The notes under the pieces are model-generated. The model saw only the letters and a program-made list of their open reading frames with translations. It did not search any database and was not told the origin of the DNA. Positions 8,071 to 15,683 of a DNA stretch of 24,590 bases are shown here, one piece after another; position 1 is the first letter of the stretch; each line of letters opens with the position of its first letter. The position numbers and the translations under genes were made by a program. Source of the DNA: a bacterium (GTDB lineage Bacteria > Latescibacterota > Latescibacteria > Latescibacterales > Latescibacteraceae); contig JAJFUH010000210.1 in the NCBI GenBank assembly GCA_021372535.1, forward strand, positions 1 to 24,590, read 5' to 3'.

Positions 8071-8092
8071 TCCCCGATTAAATACTCGGGGA
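8071..8092. repeat. Intergenic hairpin between the two barrel paralogues
   Basis: TCCCCGA (8071-8077) and TCGGGGA (8086-8092) form a perfect 7-bp stem with an 8-nt loop, in the 96-base gap between the stop of the upstream paralogue (8125) and the start of the downstream one (8028). No T run follows. It may be an attenuator or an mRNA stability element that sets the ratio of the two products. Confidence 0.45.
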
Positions 8093-8124
8093 ACAGGCGT
8101 ATGAAAAACCATACTCACAACCGC

Positions 8125-8943
8125 TCAGAACAGAATTCTGAAACCCGCCGATCCAAGCCCGTCGGTGTTATCAAGCAAAAAAGTATCGTAGACCGTGTAA
8201 TTATAAAAAAAGCCCGCAAAATTATGTGTTCCTTTTCGAAACAGATTCGCCGTGATGTTGATCTGATGTTCGAAAGCCCTGTTCGATTTCATCCACATAT
8301 GCTGACGTAGACTGATAAAGGATGCCCAGTTTTTATATACCCCGATATGATAGCGGACGAGACTGAACGACTCAGCATTGTAATCATGATTCTGTCCGGT
8401 GGCAATGGTGCTTTCGGCAGGAACGATAAGACCGAGGTTGACCTGGGCGTCCCATGCATTGATCCATGAATTATTGATATTCCTGTACTGTTGAGGCAAA
8501 TAGAGGTAATACGCTTCCTTCGTGCCGATACCGATCTGAAAACTGTTCCACCAGACAGAACCCTTGAATTCGGGACGGCTTATGGTATGGATGCACTCAT
8601 GGTGAAGCGCTCCCCTGATCAGCCATGTTTTGAATTCACGGCGAAAACCGGGTGTGAGCGTGTATCGTATCCTGTCAAGTTTCATTCCACGGGTGTCAGT
8701 ATCCGATATAATCGTCGTCGTCCCTAAAAGACCGGTGAACACAATACTCCTGTATCTGAAAAAATCCACGGAAGTCATGAACTCCGAGCGATATCCGGGG
8801 TAGAGATACTGGGACTTTTTATATCCGTGAACGATTGGGGAGATGGTGATATGCCCGTGGGTGTGCATGATCAGTTCGGCGCTGCCTCGCCCGGAAACGA
8901 GCATTAAAACGGCAAGAAGACAGCCTGCTTTCATCACTTTCAT
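8125..8943 (-). CDS. Predicted outer-membrane beta-barrel protein, paralogue 2
   Basis: A 272-residue protein with a signal peptide cleaved probably after GSA (residue 22). The mature chain starts ELIMHTHGHITISP, parallel to ELLMDTHGMVSFAP in its neighbour, and ends FRILF with the terminal Phe of barrel proteins. Half of the last 142 residues are identical to paralogue 1, so the pair arose by tandem duplication and has since diverged considerably. Conserved blocks are YPGYR, LDRIRYT, RGALHHE, AYYLYL, WDAQ, SLVRYH, SLRQH and FRKG. No enzyme motif is recognised; a porin, adhesin or structural role is equally possible. The start has no strong Shine-Dalgarno; Met4 is an alternative. The upstream region carries a 16-bp tandem repeat at 9034-9065. 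Confidence 0.75.
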   Translation of the reverse strand: MKVMKAGCLLAVLMLVSGRGSAELIMHTHGHITISPIVHGYKKSQYLYPGYRSEFMTSVDFFRYRSIVFTGLLGTTTIISDTDTRGMKLDRIRYTLTPGFRREFKTWLIRGALHHECIHTISRPEFKGSVWWNSFQIGIGTKEAYYLYLPQQYRNINNSWINAWDAQVNLGLIVPAESTIATGQNHDYNAESFSLVRYHIGVYKNWASFISLRQHMWMKSNRAFEHQINITANLFRKGTHNFAGFFYNYTVYDTFLLDNTDGLGSAGFRILF

Positions 8944-9033
8944 GGCAGCCCCGGAAAAGACATGAGAAGATGGGATTTAAAGAGGCTGGACAAATCATCA
9001 ATAATCCAGAACAGCACAATAATTGCAGAGCCG

Positions 9034-9065
9034 CGAGAATATCATATCACGAGAATATCATATCA
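9034..9065. repeat. Perfect tandem duplication of 16 bp
   Basis: CGAGAATATCATATCA occurs twice head to tail with no gap. It lies in the 182-base interval upstream of the barrel paralogue start (8943) and downstream of folE2. Two helical-phase-like direct repeats about 90-120 bases before a gene may be a paired binding site for a regulator, or simply a replication slippage product. Confidence 0.7.
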
Positions 9066-9125
9066 ATAAAAATACGCTTATATCATCAGAAGTCAAATCA
9101 CCGTTTCAGTGGTCGTAACACCGGT

Positions 9126-9908
9126 CTATTTCGTTTTCTCGACACGGGCGTACGCGTTGTGGTTATGGATGCTCTCCTGGCTGTCAGCCTCGATGACATA
9201 CCATGTTATAGAATCCATGCGGTCGAGCTTGAGGGCCACCTCGCGGACGACATCCTCGACAAACTTCGGATTGTTATAGGCGTGCTCGGTCACATACTTT
9301 TCATCGGGCCGCTTGAGAACCGAATAGAGACCGCCGCTTCCGGAAGACTCGACTATGTCGATGAGGTCCTCGAGCCAGACGAATTCCCGGTACCGCACCT
9401 GCACGGTAACCGTGCACCGCTGGTTATGGGCGCCATATGCCGATATCTCCTTCGAGCACGGGCATAAGGTGATAACCGGCACCGAGACGGCGATAATAAA
9501 GTCCTCACGCTCCTTGAAAGAAGCCCGGAAACGGCATGTGTAAGACATGAGGCTTCCGAGACCGGTGACCGGCGCCTCTTTTTCGACAAAGTAATCGAAC
9601 TCGACCTCCATGTAGGCTTCATCGGCCTTGAGGATCTTCCTTATTTTCGCAAGAATCTCTCCGGTGCGGTCGATCCATTCAGTATCGCGGTAATCGTTGA
9701 GCAGCTCTACCAGACGGCTCAGGTGGGTGCCGCGGTAATCATGGGGAAGGTTTACATACATGTTTATGGTGGCAATAGTCGACTGCTTGACCTTTTTACG
9801 GTCAAGAACGGTGATGGGCCAGTGGAGCCCTTTTACACCGACACGGTCGAGGGGGATTTTACGGTAGTCGGGCTGGGACTGTATATCGGGAAGGTCGTCG
9901 TACGACAC
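9126..9908 (-). CDS. folE2: GTP cyclohydrolase IB (FolE2)
   Basis: This 260-residue protein is the type IB GTP cyclohydrolase, which turns GTP into 7,8-dihydroneopterin triphosphate, the first step of tetrahydrofolate and queuosine precursor synthesis, in the cytosol. The diagnostic block TLCPCSKEISAYGAHNQR is at 148-164, with metal ligands Cys149 and His161 in the family's spacing. EVEFDYFVEKEAPVTG (101-116) and the end HNHNAYARVE are also characteristic. The start is GTG (9906-9908), with GGAG seven to eight bases upstream; an overlapping ATG there is out of frame. The family uses several divalent metals and often replaces zinc-dependent FolE under zinc limitation, but I see no Zur-like operator. 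No other folate gene is adjacent. Confidence 0.95.
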   Translation of the reverse strand: MSYDDLPDIQSQPDYRKIPLDRVGVKGLHWPITVLDRKKVKQSTIATINMYVNLPHDYRGTHLSRLVELLNDYRDTEWIDRTGEILAKIRKILKADEAYMEVEFDYFVEKEAPVTGLGSLMSYTCRFRASFKEREDFIIAVSVPVITLCPCSKEISAYGAHNQRCTVTVQVRYREFVWLEDLIDIVESSGSGGLYSVLKRPDEKYVTEHAYNNPKFVEDVVREVALKLDRMDSITWYVIEADSQESIHNHNAYARVEKTK

Positions 9909-10066
9909 GATTATTCTCCATGGTTAACGGGGCATGAGACAGGATAATGGAAAGAGCCCACGGAATACCTGTTCGAAGTGGGTATAAGGTAAGATAGTCG
10001 ATTATATGCCCATGAAGCAAGCACACCATGAAAAATATCAGGTTAATTAATCACAAAATAATCATC

Positions 10067-10095
10067 TTGGTTATTCATGATTTTTTTATTAAAAT
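10067..10095 (+). promoter_or_regulatory. Candidate sigma70-type promoter for the ferritin-like gene
   Basis: TTGGTT (10067-10072) and TAAAAT (10090-10095) are separated by 17 bases in an AT-rich stretch, 55 bases before the GTG start of the ferritin-like gene. This is a pattern match only. Confidence 0.4.
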
Positions 10096-10150
10096 ACTAC
10101 CATACAGACAATAATGAGAAAAATTTTCAGGACAGAAGGAGGCACTATAC

Positions 10151-10684
10151 GTGAAACTTACGAGCAAAGAATCGATTGAAATCCTCAAATACGCGCTCAA
10201 ACGCGAAAAGGAAACCTCCGCGTTTTACAACGAATGTATCGGAAAATCAAAGAGTTCCGGAACCAGGGAAATACTGAAAGGGCTCGCCGACGACGAAGAC
10301 CGTCACGCCGAAATAGTATCCAGGCTCATAACCGAAGCACAAAAGGACAGCTCCGCTCTTTCCATTGAAACGGCGCCAACGGACAGCGCAAAAAAAAGGC
10401 TGGAAAACGCTCTCAAGTCTTCAGCGATGACCGATAAGAGCTTCTCTCCGGAGTCGGTATCGGTACAGGAGATGCTCAAAAAGGCGCTTGAAATCGAAAA
10501 GGAAAGCTTCGATACCTATTCAAAAGCCGCTCATGACGCGGAAAAAGACGAGATCAAAGCAATCTTCAAATTTCTTGCCGACGAGGAAAACAAGCACTAT
10601 GTCCTGATAGACAACCTGATCGACTATCTCGATGATCCGGGACGATGGCTTTATGAGGAAGAGAATCTCATCTTCCGCTTGTAA
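10151..10684 (+). CDS. Ferritin-like diiron protein (rubrerythrin-type, no rubredoxin domain)
   Basis: This 177-residue, highly charged, all-helical protein has the ligand pattern of a ferritin-like four-helix bundle: Glu in helix 1 (around Glu21), E49-x-x-H52, Glu in helix 3 (around Glu118), and E146-x-x-H149. The two halves, with LADDEDRH and LADEENKH, look like an internal duplication, joined by a Ser/Lys-rich linker at about 65-100. Such proteins bind a diiron centre and act in peroxide or oxygen detoxification or iron handling; there is no C-terminal rubredoxin domain, so an external electron donor would be needed. The start is GTG with GAAGGAGG eight bases upstream. The gene is flanked by a candidate promoter and a strong terminator, hence monocistronic. 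Confidence 0.87.
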   Translation: MKLTSKESIEILKYALKREKETSAFYNECIGKSKSSGTREILKGLADDEDRHAEIVSRLITEAQKDSSALSIETAPTDSAKKRLENALKSSAMTDKSFSPESVSVQEMLKKALEIEKESFDTYSKAAHDAEKDEIKAIFKFLADEENKHYVLIDNLIDYLDDPGRWLYEEENLIFRL

Positions 10685-10739
10685 TTATTATTTCTGAAAG
10701 TAAGTATTATCAAAAATCTTCCATACTGATTTCAATAAT

Positions 10740-10784
10740 GACCCCCCTTTCAGAGGGAATGCCGAAGACAGGGGGGTCTTTTTT
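10740..10784 (+). terminator. Rho-independent terminator of the ferritin-like gene
   Basis: GACCCCCC (10740-10747) and GGGGGGTC (10771-10778) form a perfect 8-bp GC-rich stem, followed at once by six T (10779-10784). It lies 55 bases after the ferritin-like stop codon. Confidence 0.92.
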
Positions 10785-11063
10785 ACATACAGAGTATTCA
10801 ACATATTTAATCAAGGATTTAATACCTGGACACGGGGATATCGAGACAGGGATTCGTTCAGAGACAAGGATTTTATATCCCACTATAGCACACATCAGAT
10901 AAAGTTTTTTGGAAATCGGGGGTTTATTGACAACGCCAAGGACAAGCCACTATTTATCCCGGAACACAATACAGCTATCCTGAACTTCTACTCCGTATGT
11001 ATAAATAACTGTTTCCCATAAAACTCCTTTTTCTTTACCATCCACCGCTGAAAACCTCTCACC
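10785..11063. other. Intergenic region, nothing identified
   Basis: This AT-rich stretch between the terminator and the stop of the heparinase-like gene has no reading frame with a ribosome site, and no clear stem-loop with a T run. The transcript of the heparinase-like gene ends here by an unrecognised mechanism. Confidence 0.5.
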
Positions 11064-13295
11064 TCATTTTCCTCCCGATAATCCGGACTGCGGCATGACA
11101 TTGATTGTAAGATCACGGTCGATTATTGTTTTTCCTCCCGAGACAATTTTCACATGTCCCGACGGCTTCCCTTTTGTCCCGAATGTCACTCGTACAGTTC
11201 TGCCTCCGGTATTGAACGTTACACCGACAGCGCCGTCCCCTTCTATAAGCGAGGATGGCGTCATTTCCACTGTTCCCTTGTCTCCGGCCTGGAGGAAATG
11301 CAGGAAAACATCATTACGCTGTTCCTTTACAGGCGAGACTTCCATGCGCCAGTTGCCGAAAAGGGCGCCGTTGTACCGTGTTCTCGCCCGTTCGGCAGTC
11401 TCAGGTGCGAGTTCCCAGTTCTTCCCGGCGGCCCAGAACTCCTTACCCGGCCCCCCGACTTTTGTGAGCGCGGCGTCTTTCGGAAGCAGCGTCCTGCAGA
11501 AAATACGGCCGTCCTCATGATCGGCGCGGAAACTGTCCCCCGTGACAACCGGCTCATTCTGCGTATGGAAAAGCCACTCCTTTTTGTATGAGGCCTCTTT
11601 CGATGTTATACGGTCGCAGATCACAAAGAAGTCCGGATAAATAAACACATACTGCCTGAGCGAGAGGTCGCATTTTTCGGGAAGGTAACACTCGGTGACA
11701 TCACCGGCGACATAGGTATAGACATCGTTTGTCTCGAACGCGGCGCAGACCCCGCCGGTCGGTTTATACATTCCTCCGTAATTGATTTTCCCCTCAGGGC
11801 CGTCATAGGCCAGCCCCCAGTAATCCGGGAACGGTTCGCCAGGCATGTGGATGAGTGTGCAGTTGTGCGCCACAGTCTGTGAATAGTAGTGCCTCAGCTG
11901 GTAGCTCGTGCTCATTCCCCTCGTTCCGGTATCGAGGGCAAGCCAGCCTTTTTTATAGATGATAAAATTGCCCTCGTCGAATTGTTTGTGACTGGGGACC
12001 TCCGAGCCTATTGTGAACAGCGAATATGTGTCGTCGGGCCCCGCACCGGAGCGCATGAAAACCTGTCCGAGTGTTTCAAAGTGGCGGGCATGGAGCGATG
12101 TGTCATTGGGGCCTTTCGGCAGCGGTGCCTTGTCGATATTCGTCAGGAGAAAAGGGTAGAAAAACCATGTCCAGTTGTACTGCCGGTATTCCGCCGGGAT
12201 TTTTTCACGGATATACGCCGCAAGGGCCGCGCATTCCGGTTCAGTTTCGCCGTAAAAATCCATGAACTGGGACATGTGCATGTAGAGATTCTCCACCCAC
12301 AGGCGATTGTCGTAATGATAGACATCGCCGGAGCCGAACTCCCGCGGTTCCGGGCCCGGCAGCCAGTTCCACATGATCCAGACCGGAAAATATGCCAGAT
12401 AAGGCCAGTCGGCAGCGATATCCTCACCTGTTGCCGAACGCCAGGTGTAGAGGAAGTTGAGCTGCGACCAGGGGTAGTGAGCGATCGCGTATGTTGTCGT
12501 GGCAGATGCCAGCCCACCGTCATCGCCCGCGCATTTCTTGCGGTACTCGAACAGATCGAGATTATACTGACGGCCTCTTTTGAGGAATTCAAGCGCCTTT
12601 TCGTCATCGATACCGTCCCCATACGCGGCGACACCGGTAAACCAGACCAGGTTACGGTCTCCATAGAAACCAGTCGTATGGTCGCTGTCGTTCAGGCGGT
12701 GTATCGGCGGCCTGTCCGGGCGTGGACGGAGGCTGTACACATGCTCGATAAACGCTCCCATGAGTTCCCGCCTCTCACTCTGCGAAAGATCGTTGTAGAG
12801 CCAGTCGTAGGCGGCAAGCCAGTGAACGCGGCTCGTCGAATACCAGTCGACCGCCATACCCTTGTCGATGCACCCGTGATACGCGTCCACGCTGACTTTG
12901 AGCATCCGTTTCGCTGTTTCGAGATACTTTTTCTCCCCGGTCACGAGATAGACAAACGCTGTTCTGCCTGCCTGGATACCGTATTCCTCAGGTCTCGGCA
13001 GCATGATTGTCTCGACTGTACCATCGGGGCGAAGCCTGTCCGCGTTATCGTCACCCCTGCTCCCAGGTATTGGGTTTTCAGGGTATGCATCCACCATATC
13101 TTTCAGCTCGGCAAACCATGCCTTTTCCTCGTTGAGAGCACGGGACTTCACAGCGGGCCATATCTCAGTGTTGAAAAAAAGGCGGGGGTGATCGCTGCGG
13201 ATGGCGGATATCCACTCATCCTCGGCAAAGAGAGGGCATGGATATGAATAAACGGCTGTAATAAAAACAACAATGAGTATCAATATTTTTTTCAT
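11064..13295 (-). CDS. Secreted heparinase II/III-like protein, putative polysaccharide lyase
   Basis: This 743-residue protein has a Sec signal peptide ending near LFA (residue 24). Residues about 30-400 are helical with many Trp/Tyr, like the alpha/alpha toroid of polysaccharide lyases. From about 430 a beta-rich part carries the heparinase II/III hallmarks SHKQFDEGNFIIYKKGWLAL (His436) and QTVAHNCTLI (His477). Lyases of this fold cleave uronic-acid-containing glycans by beta-elimination, but some relatives have unknown substrates. The N-terminal phrase HPRLFFN is common to the group. Substrate cannot be predicted. The gene shares a strand and general theme with the BNR_4 pair further upstream but is separated from them by other genes and a 338-base gap. 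No dedicated transporter is nearby. Confidence 0.82.
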   Translation of the reverse strand: MKKILILIVVFITAVYSYPCPLFAEDEWISAIRSDHPRLFFNTEIWPAVKSRALNEEKAWFAELKDMVDAYPENPIPGSRGDDNADRLRPDGTVETIMLPRPEEYGIQAGRTAFVYLVTGEKKYLETAKRMLKVSVDAYHGCIDKGMAVDWYSTSRVHWLAAYDWLYNDLSQSERRELMGAFIEHVYSLRPRPDRPPIHRLNDSDHTTGFYGDRNLVWFTGVAAYGDGIDDEKALEFLKRGRQYNLDLFEYRKKCAGDDGGLASATTTYAIAHYPWSQLNFLYTWRSATGEDIAADWPYLAYFPVWIMWNWLPGPEPREFGSGDVYHYDNRLWVENLYMHMSQFMDFYGETEPECAALAAYIREKIPAEYRQYNWTWFFYPFLLTNIDKAPLPKGPNDTSLHARHFETLGQVFMRSGAGPDDTYSLFTIGSEVPSHKQFDEGNFIIYKKGWLALDTGTRGMSTSYQLRHYYSQTVAHNCTLIHMPGEPFPDYWGLAYDGPEGKINYGGMYKPTGGVCAAFETNDVYTYVAGDVTECYLPEKCDLSLRQYVFIYPDFFVICDRITSKEASYKKEWLFHTQNEPVVTGDSFRADHEDGRIFCRTLLPKDAALTKVGGPGKEFWAAGKNWELAPETAERARTRYNGALFGNWRMEVSPVKEQRNDVFLHFLQAGDKGTVEMTPSSLIEGDGAVGVTFNTGGRTVRVTFGTKGKPSGHVKIVSGGKTIIDRDLTINVMPQSGLSGGK

Positions 13296-13633
13296 CCCTC
13301 AACTCTCACATGTAATTATAAAAGATATTCATAATATAATCCGATTCAGAACTGTCCCAACGTTGAGATGGGTAGCAGTTATAAATGATTGTGATACAAT
13401 AAGTAATATAGAATAAAAGAATTATCTATCTGGAATCAGAATTTTTTATATTTTAATCAAAAGAATTCCCGCGGCTTGCTGAGGGGAAGTTTATTTACTG
13501 GTTTAATACTGTGTTATCTTTCAGATAGCATTAGCAATATCGGAAAGAAACAGCCTGTTCTTTTTTCAGAAGTTCGGGCGGAATATCCCCCACCGAACCG
13601 TGGTTATCGAATGACTTTTAAACATCAGGATCA
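13296..13633. other. AT-rich intergenic region with a degenerate hairpin
   Basis: This should contain the promoter of the heparinase-like gene, but no convincing -35/-10 pair was found on the minus strand. Around 13464-13489 TTCCC, GCGGCTTGCTGA, GGGGAAG forms a short imperfect hairpin, resembling intergenic repeat hairpins with a central CTTGC. Nothing else stands out. Confidence 0.4.
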
Positions 13634-14314
13634 TTATGTGTTCTGTTCATTGCCGGATTTCATTTTTTTAAACAGCTCATCGGCAAGCTCCTGATCCCTG
13701 GTGCTCCGTGACGGCTGCTCGCTGGAGGCGGGAGCACCAGATAACAGCTTTTTCATGACTGATGCAGAATATTCCCTTGTTTTTTCAGACTTTTCCTGAC
13801 CGGAACCATCGGTGCCCTGCCCGGTTTCATCACGGGTTTCGGCGGGCGCTGGTTCACCTCGTTTTTCCCCGGCCGGAAAGACTGTTTTCATGCCGAGGGG
13901 TTTTTCAAGTATCGTCCGTGCGGCCTCACGGGCTTTGTCGGTTTTTTTGCCTTCCGTTTCGCTGACCCCGCCAAGAGCTTTCGGTTTGAACTGCCTGACA
14001 TGAGGTTTTTCCGCTGACAACTCATCATCGCCGGTATCGACGATTCCTTTAAACGAAGAAGCCGTATCACGGACAGCCCTTCCGAGCAGCTCATGAAGAT
14101 CGCTCGCATAGATGCACACGATTCCGTCCTCGAGCCAGGAGGGCCATGAAACAAACAGGGGGATTTTGTCCGGTTCATGCCCCTGAGCCTCGACAAGTCC
14201 CGATCTGAGAATATTACGAATCTCCATGTTTTCCGATACGGTGATGGTAAACATATCGTTTGTGTCGTGGGATACCTGAGGAGTTTCGTTTTCCGGTGTT
14301 ATATTTTTTTTCAT
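13634..14314 (-). CDS. Hypothetical protein with disordered charged C-terminal half
   Basis: I do not recognise this 226-residue protein. Residues about 1-100 look globular (FTITVSENMEIRNIL; IPLFVSWPSWLEDGIVCIYA; DLHELLGRAVRD). The remainder is rich in Glu, Lys, Ser, Gly and Pro with little hydrophobicity, so probably disordered, apart from a possible short helix at the end (DQELADELFKKMKS). There is no signal peptide or membrane segment. The longer open frame would begin at a TTG (14392) without a ribosome site; ATG 14314 has GAGGA eight bases before it, so I prefer it. It lies downstream of manC on the same strand after 263 bases containing a dispersed hairpin. A cytosolic adaptor-like role is only a guess. 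Confidence 0.68.
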   Translation of the reverse strand: MKKNITPENETPQVSHDTNDMFTITVSENMEIRNILRSGLVEAQGHEPDKIPLFVSWPSWLEDGIVCIYASDLHELLGRAVRDTASSFKGIVDTGDDELSAEKPHVRQFKPKALGGVSETEGKKTDKAREAARTILEKPLGMKTVFPAGEKRGEPAPAETRDETGQGTDGSGQEKSEKTREYSASVMKKLLSGAPASSEQPSRSTRDQELADELFKKMKSGNEQNT

Positions 14315-14510
14315 AGGGACAGTCCTCATGTACGGTTCAAAATACCTTATCGCACCTTCATGAAATATGGGGGTGTTTGAAAAGTCTGTCAAGCTTCTTG
14401 CGTTAACCGGGCATATATTGCACGCCCTTATAATTATTTCCGTTTTACATCCGCCACAGGCGCCCTTCGGAATGCTATTGCTCCGGTGGATAAACAGTGA
14501 TATCGGATTG

Positions 14511-14542
14511 TGTCATGCCGAACATGTTTCGGTATTTATTCC
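14511..14542. repeat. Dispersed hairpin repeat, family B (degenerate copy)
   Basis: TGTCATGCCGAA, CATG, TTTCGGTATT forms an imperfect stem-loop. With the preceding ATCGGATTG it parallels 22904-22936 (ATCGGATTG, TGTCATGCTGAA, TTCAT, TTCAGCATC). It is intergenic, between manC and the hypothetical gene, and could act on the 3' end of the manC transcript. Confidence 0.5.
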
Positions 14543-14577
14543 AGATATCAGTATCATTGTTTATTCGCCGGATGTTA

Positions 14578-15642
14578 TTACCGGGACAGCTTTCCGATGA
14601 CCAGTTTCTTGATGTCTTCCGTACAGTCCTTGCGCATCACGAGCGTTCCGTTCCGTGAGCGTACGATTACAAGATCGTGAATCCCGGCAAGCATGACTGT
14701 TTCCCCGGCGTCTTCGCAGAAAACGAGGTTGTTGCAGGAATCCGAAACCACGAGCGTTCCCTTGTGGAAATTTCCGTGCTCATCCTTATCGAGAAAATCC
14801 CTGAGCGACAGCCATCCGCCGACATCGATCCATGAAAATGTCGATTTCACACAGCGGACATTCCGGGCTTTTTCCATAACGCCGAAATCAATCGAAATCG
14901 AAGGAAGCGGATCGAATGCCTTTTCGAGGGTGTATTCCATACCCTCGCCCGTACCTGCTTCGAGGGCTTTTCCCATGAGCCGGAGATGGTCGGGCAGGAA
15001 CTGCTCCAGCCGGGCCATGATTGCATCGGTCTTCCAGACGAACATGCCGGAATTCCAGAAAAACCGCCCGGAATCAAGATACATCCTCGCCGTTTCGAGA
15101 TCGGGTTTCTCCTTGAAATTCCTGACTTCGAAATGTTCGATTCCGTCGACAGTCGCTGTGAGCGCACCCCGTTCGAGATAACCGTACCCTGTCGCCGGAT
15201 ACGTCGGTTGTATCCCGAAGGTATAGAGAACATCACCTTTGTCTGCCATCATGACAGCGGAAAGGAGGGTCGTGCGGAACAAATCCGCCGGCTCGATGAG
15301 GTGGTCGGCGGTGAGTGTCACGATCACAGGGTTGCCGAATCTCTTCCGGCAGAGCACAGCCGACAGGGCCACTGCCGCCGCAGTATCGCGCCGTACGGGT
15401 TCGCCGATGATATTTGCGGCCGGAACAGCGGGTAGCTGCTCCCGAACGAGCGGCACGAAATCCCTTCGGGTCAGCACAAGAATACGCTCCGGGGGCACAA
15501 TGTCCGCTGCGCGCTCGAAGCTTTTCTGAAGCATGCTCCGTTCCCCGAACAGCTTCAGAAACTGTTTTGGCGTATCCTCGGTGCTCAGGGGCCAGAAACG
15601 GCTTCCCACACCGCCGGCCATGATAACGACAACCATATCCAT
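14578..15642 (-). CDS. manC: Mannose-1-phosphate guanylyltransferase
   Basis: This 354-residue protein makes GDP-mannose from mannose-1-phosphate and GTP in the cytosol, supplying mannose, fucose or rhamnose-type sugars for surface glycans. The nucleotide-binding signature AGGVGSRFWPLS (9-20) and the following TPKQFL are present, as are TADHLI, FWNSGMFVW and STFSWIDVGGW, typical of this nucleotidyltransferase family. It is the short form: the C-terminal cupin phosphomannose isomerase domain of bifunctional enzymes is absent. AGGAGA lies five bases before the ATG. It starts 41 bases after the stop of the upstream BNR_4 gene on the same strand, so it is probably the last gene of a three-gene operon (18705 to 14578). 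Confidence 0.94.
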   Translation of the reverse strand: MDMVVVIMAGGVGSRFWPLSTEDTPKQFLKLFGERSMLQKSFERAADIVPPERILVLTRRDFVPLVREQLPAVPAANIIGEPVRRDTAAAVALSAVLCRKRFGNPVIVTLTADHLIEPADLFRTTLLSAVMMADKGDVLYTFGIQPTYPATGYGYLERGALTATVDGIEHFEVRNFKEKPDLETARMYLDSGRFFWNSGMFVWKTDAIMARLEQFLPDHLRLMGKALEAGTGEGMEYTLEKAFDPLPSISIDFGVMEKARNVRCVKSTFSWIDVGGWLSLRDFLDKDEHGNFHKGTLVVSDSCNNLVFCEDAGETVMLAGIHDLVIVRSRNGTLVMRKDCTEDIKKLVIGKLSR

Positions 15643-15683
15643 GATGTTCTCCTGTGCTTTATATGATAGCAGAGTATGCCGCT

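Noticed and set aside
8050-8310. 86-codon plus-strand frame spanning the hairpin between the barrel paralogues
   Set aside because: Most of it is antisense to the barrel gene, and it lacks a ribosome site.
10710-10895. 61-codon minus-strand frame in the gap after the ferritin-like gene
   Set aside because: No Shine-Dalgarno precedes the ATG, the frame runs through the GC-rich terminator stem, and the product shows no family features.
11889-13247. Open frame of 452 codons on the plus strand
   Set aside because: It lies wholly antisense to the heparinase-like gene, which has a signal peptide and recognisable motifs. The antisense product has no recognisable motif and no ribosome site; it reflects codon bias.
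14315-14392. TTG start extending the hypothetical gene by 26 codons
   Set aside because: No ribosome site lies before the TTG, whereas ATG 14314 has GAGGA at eight bases.
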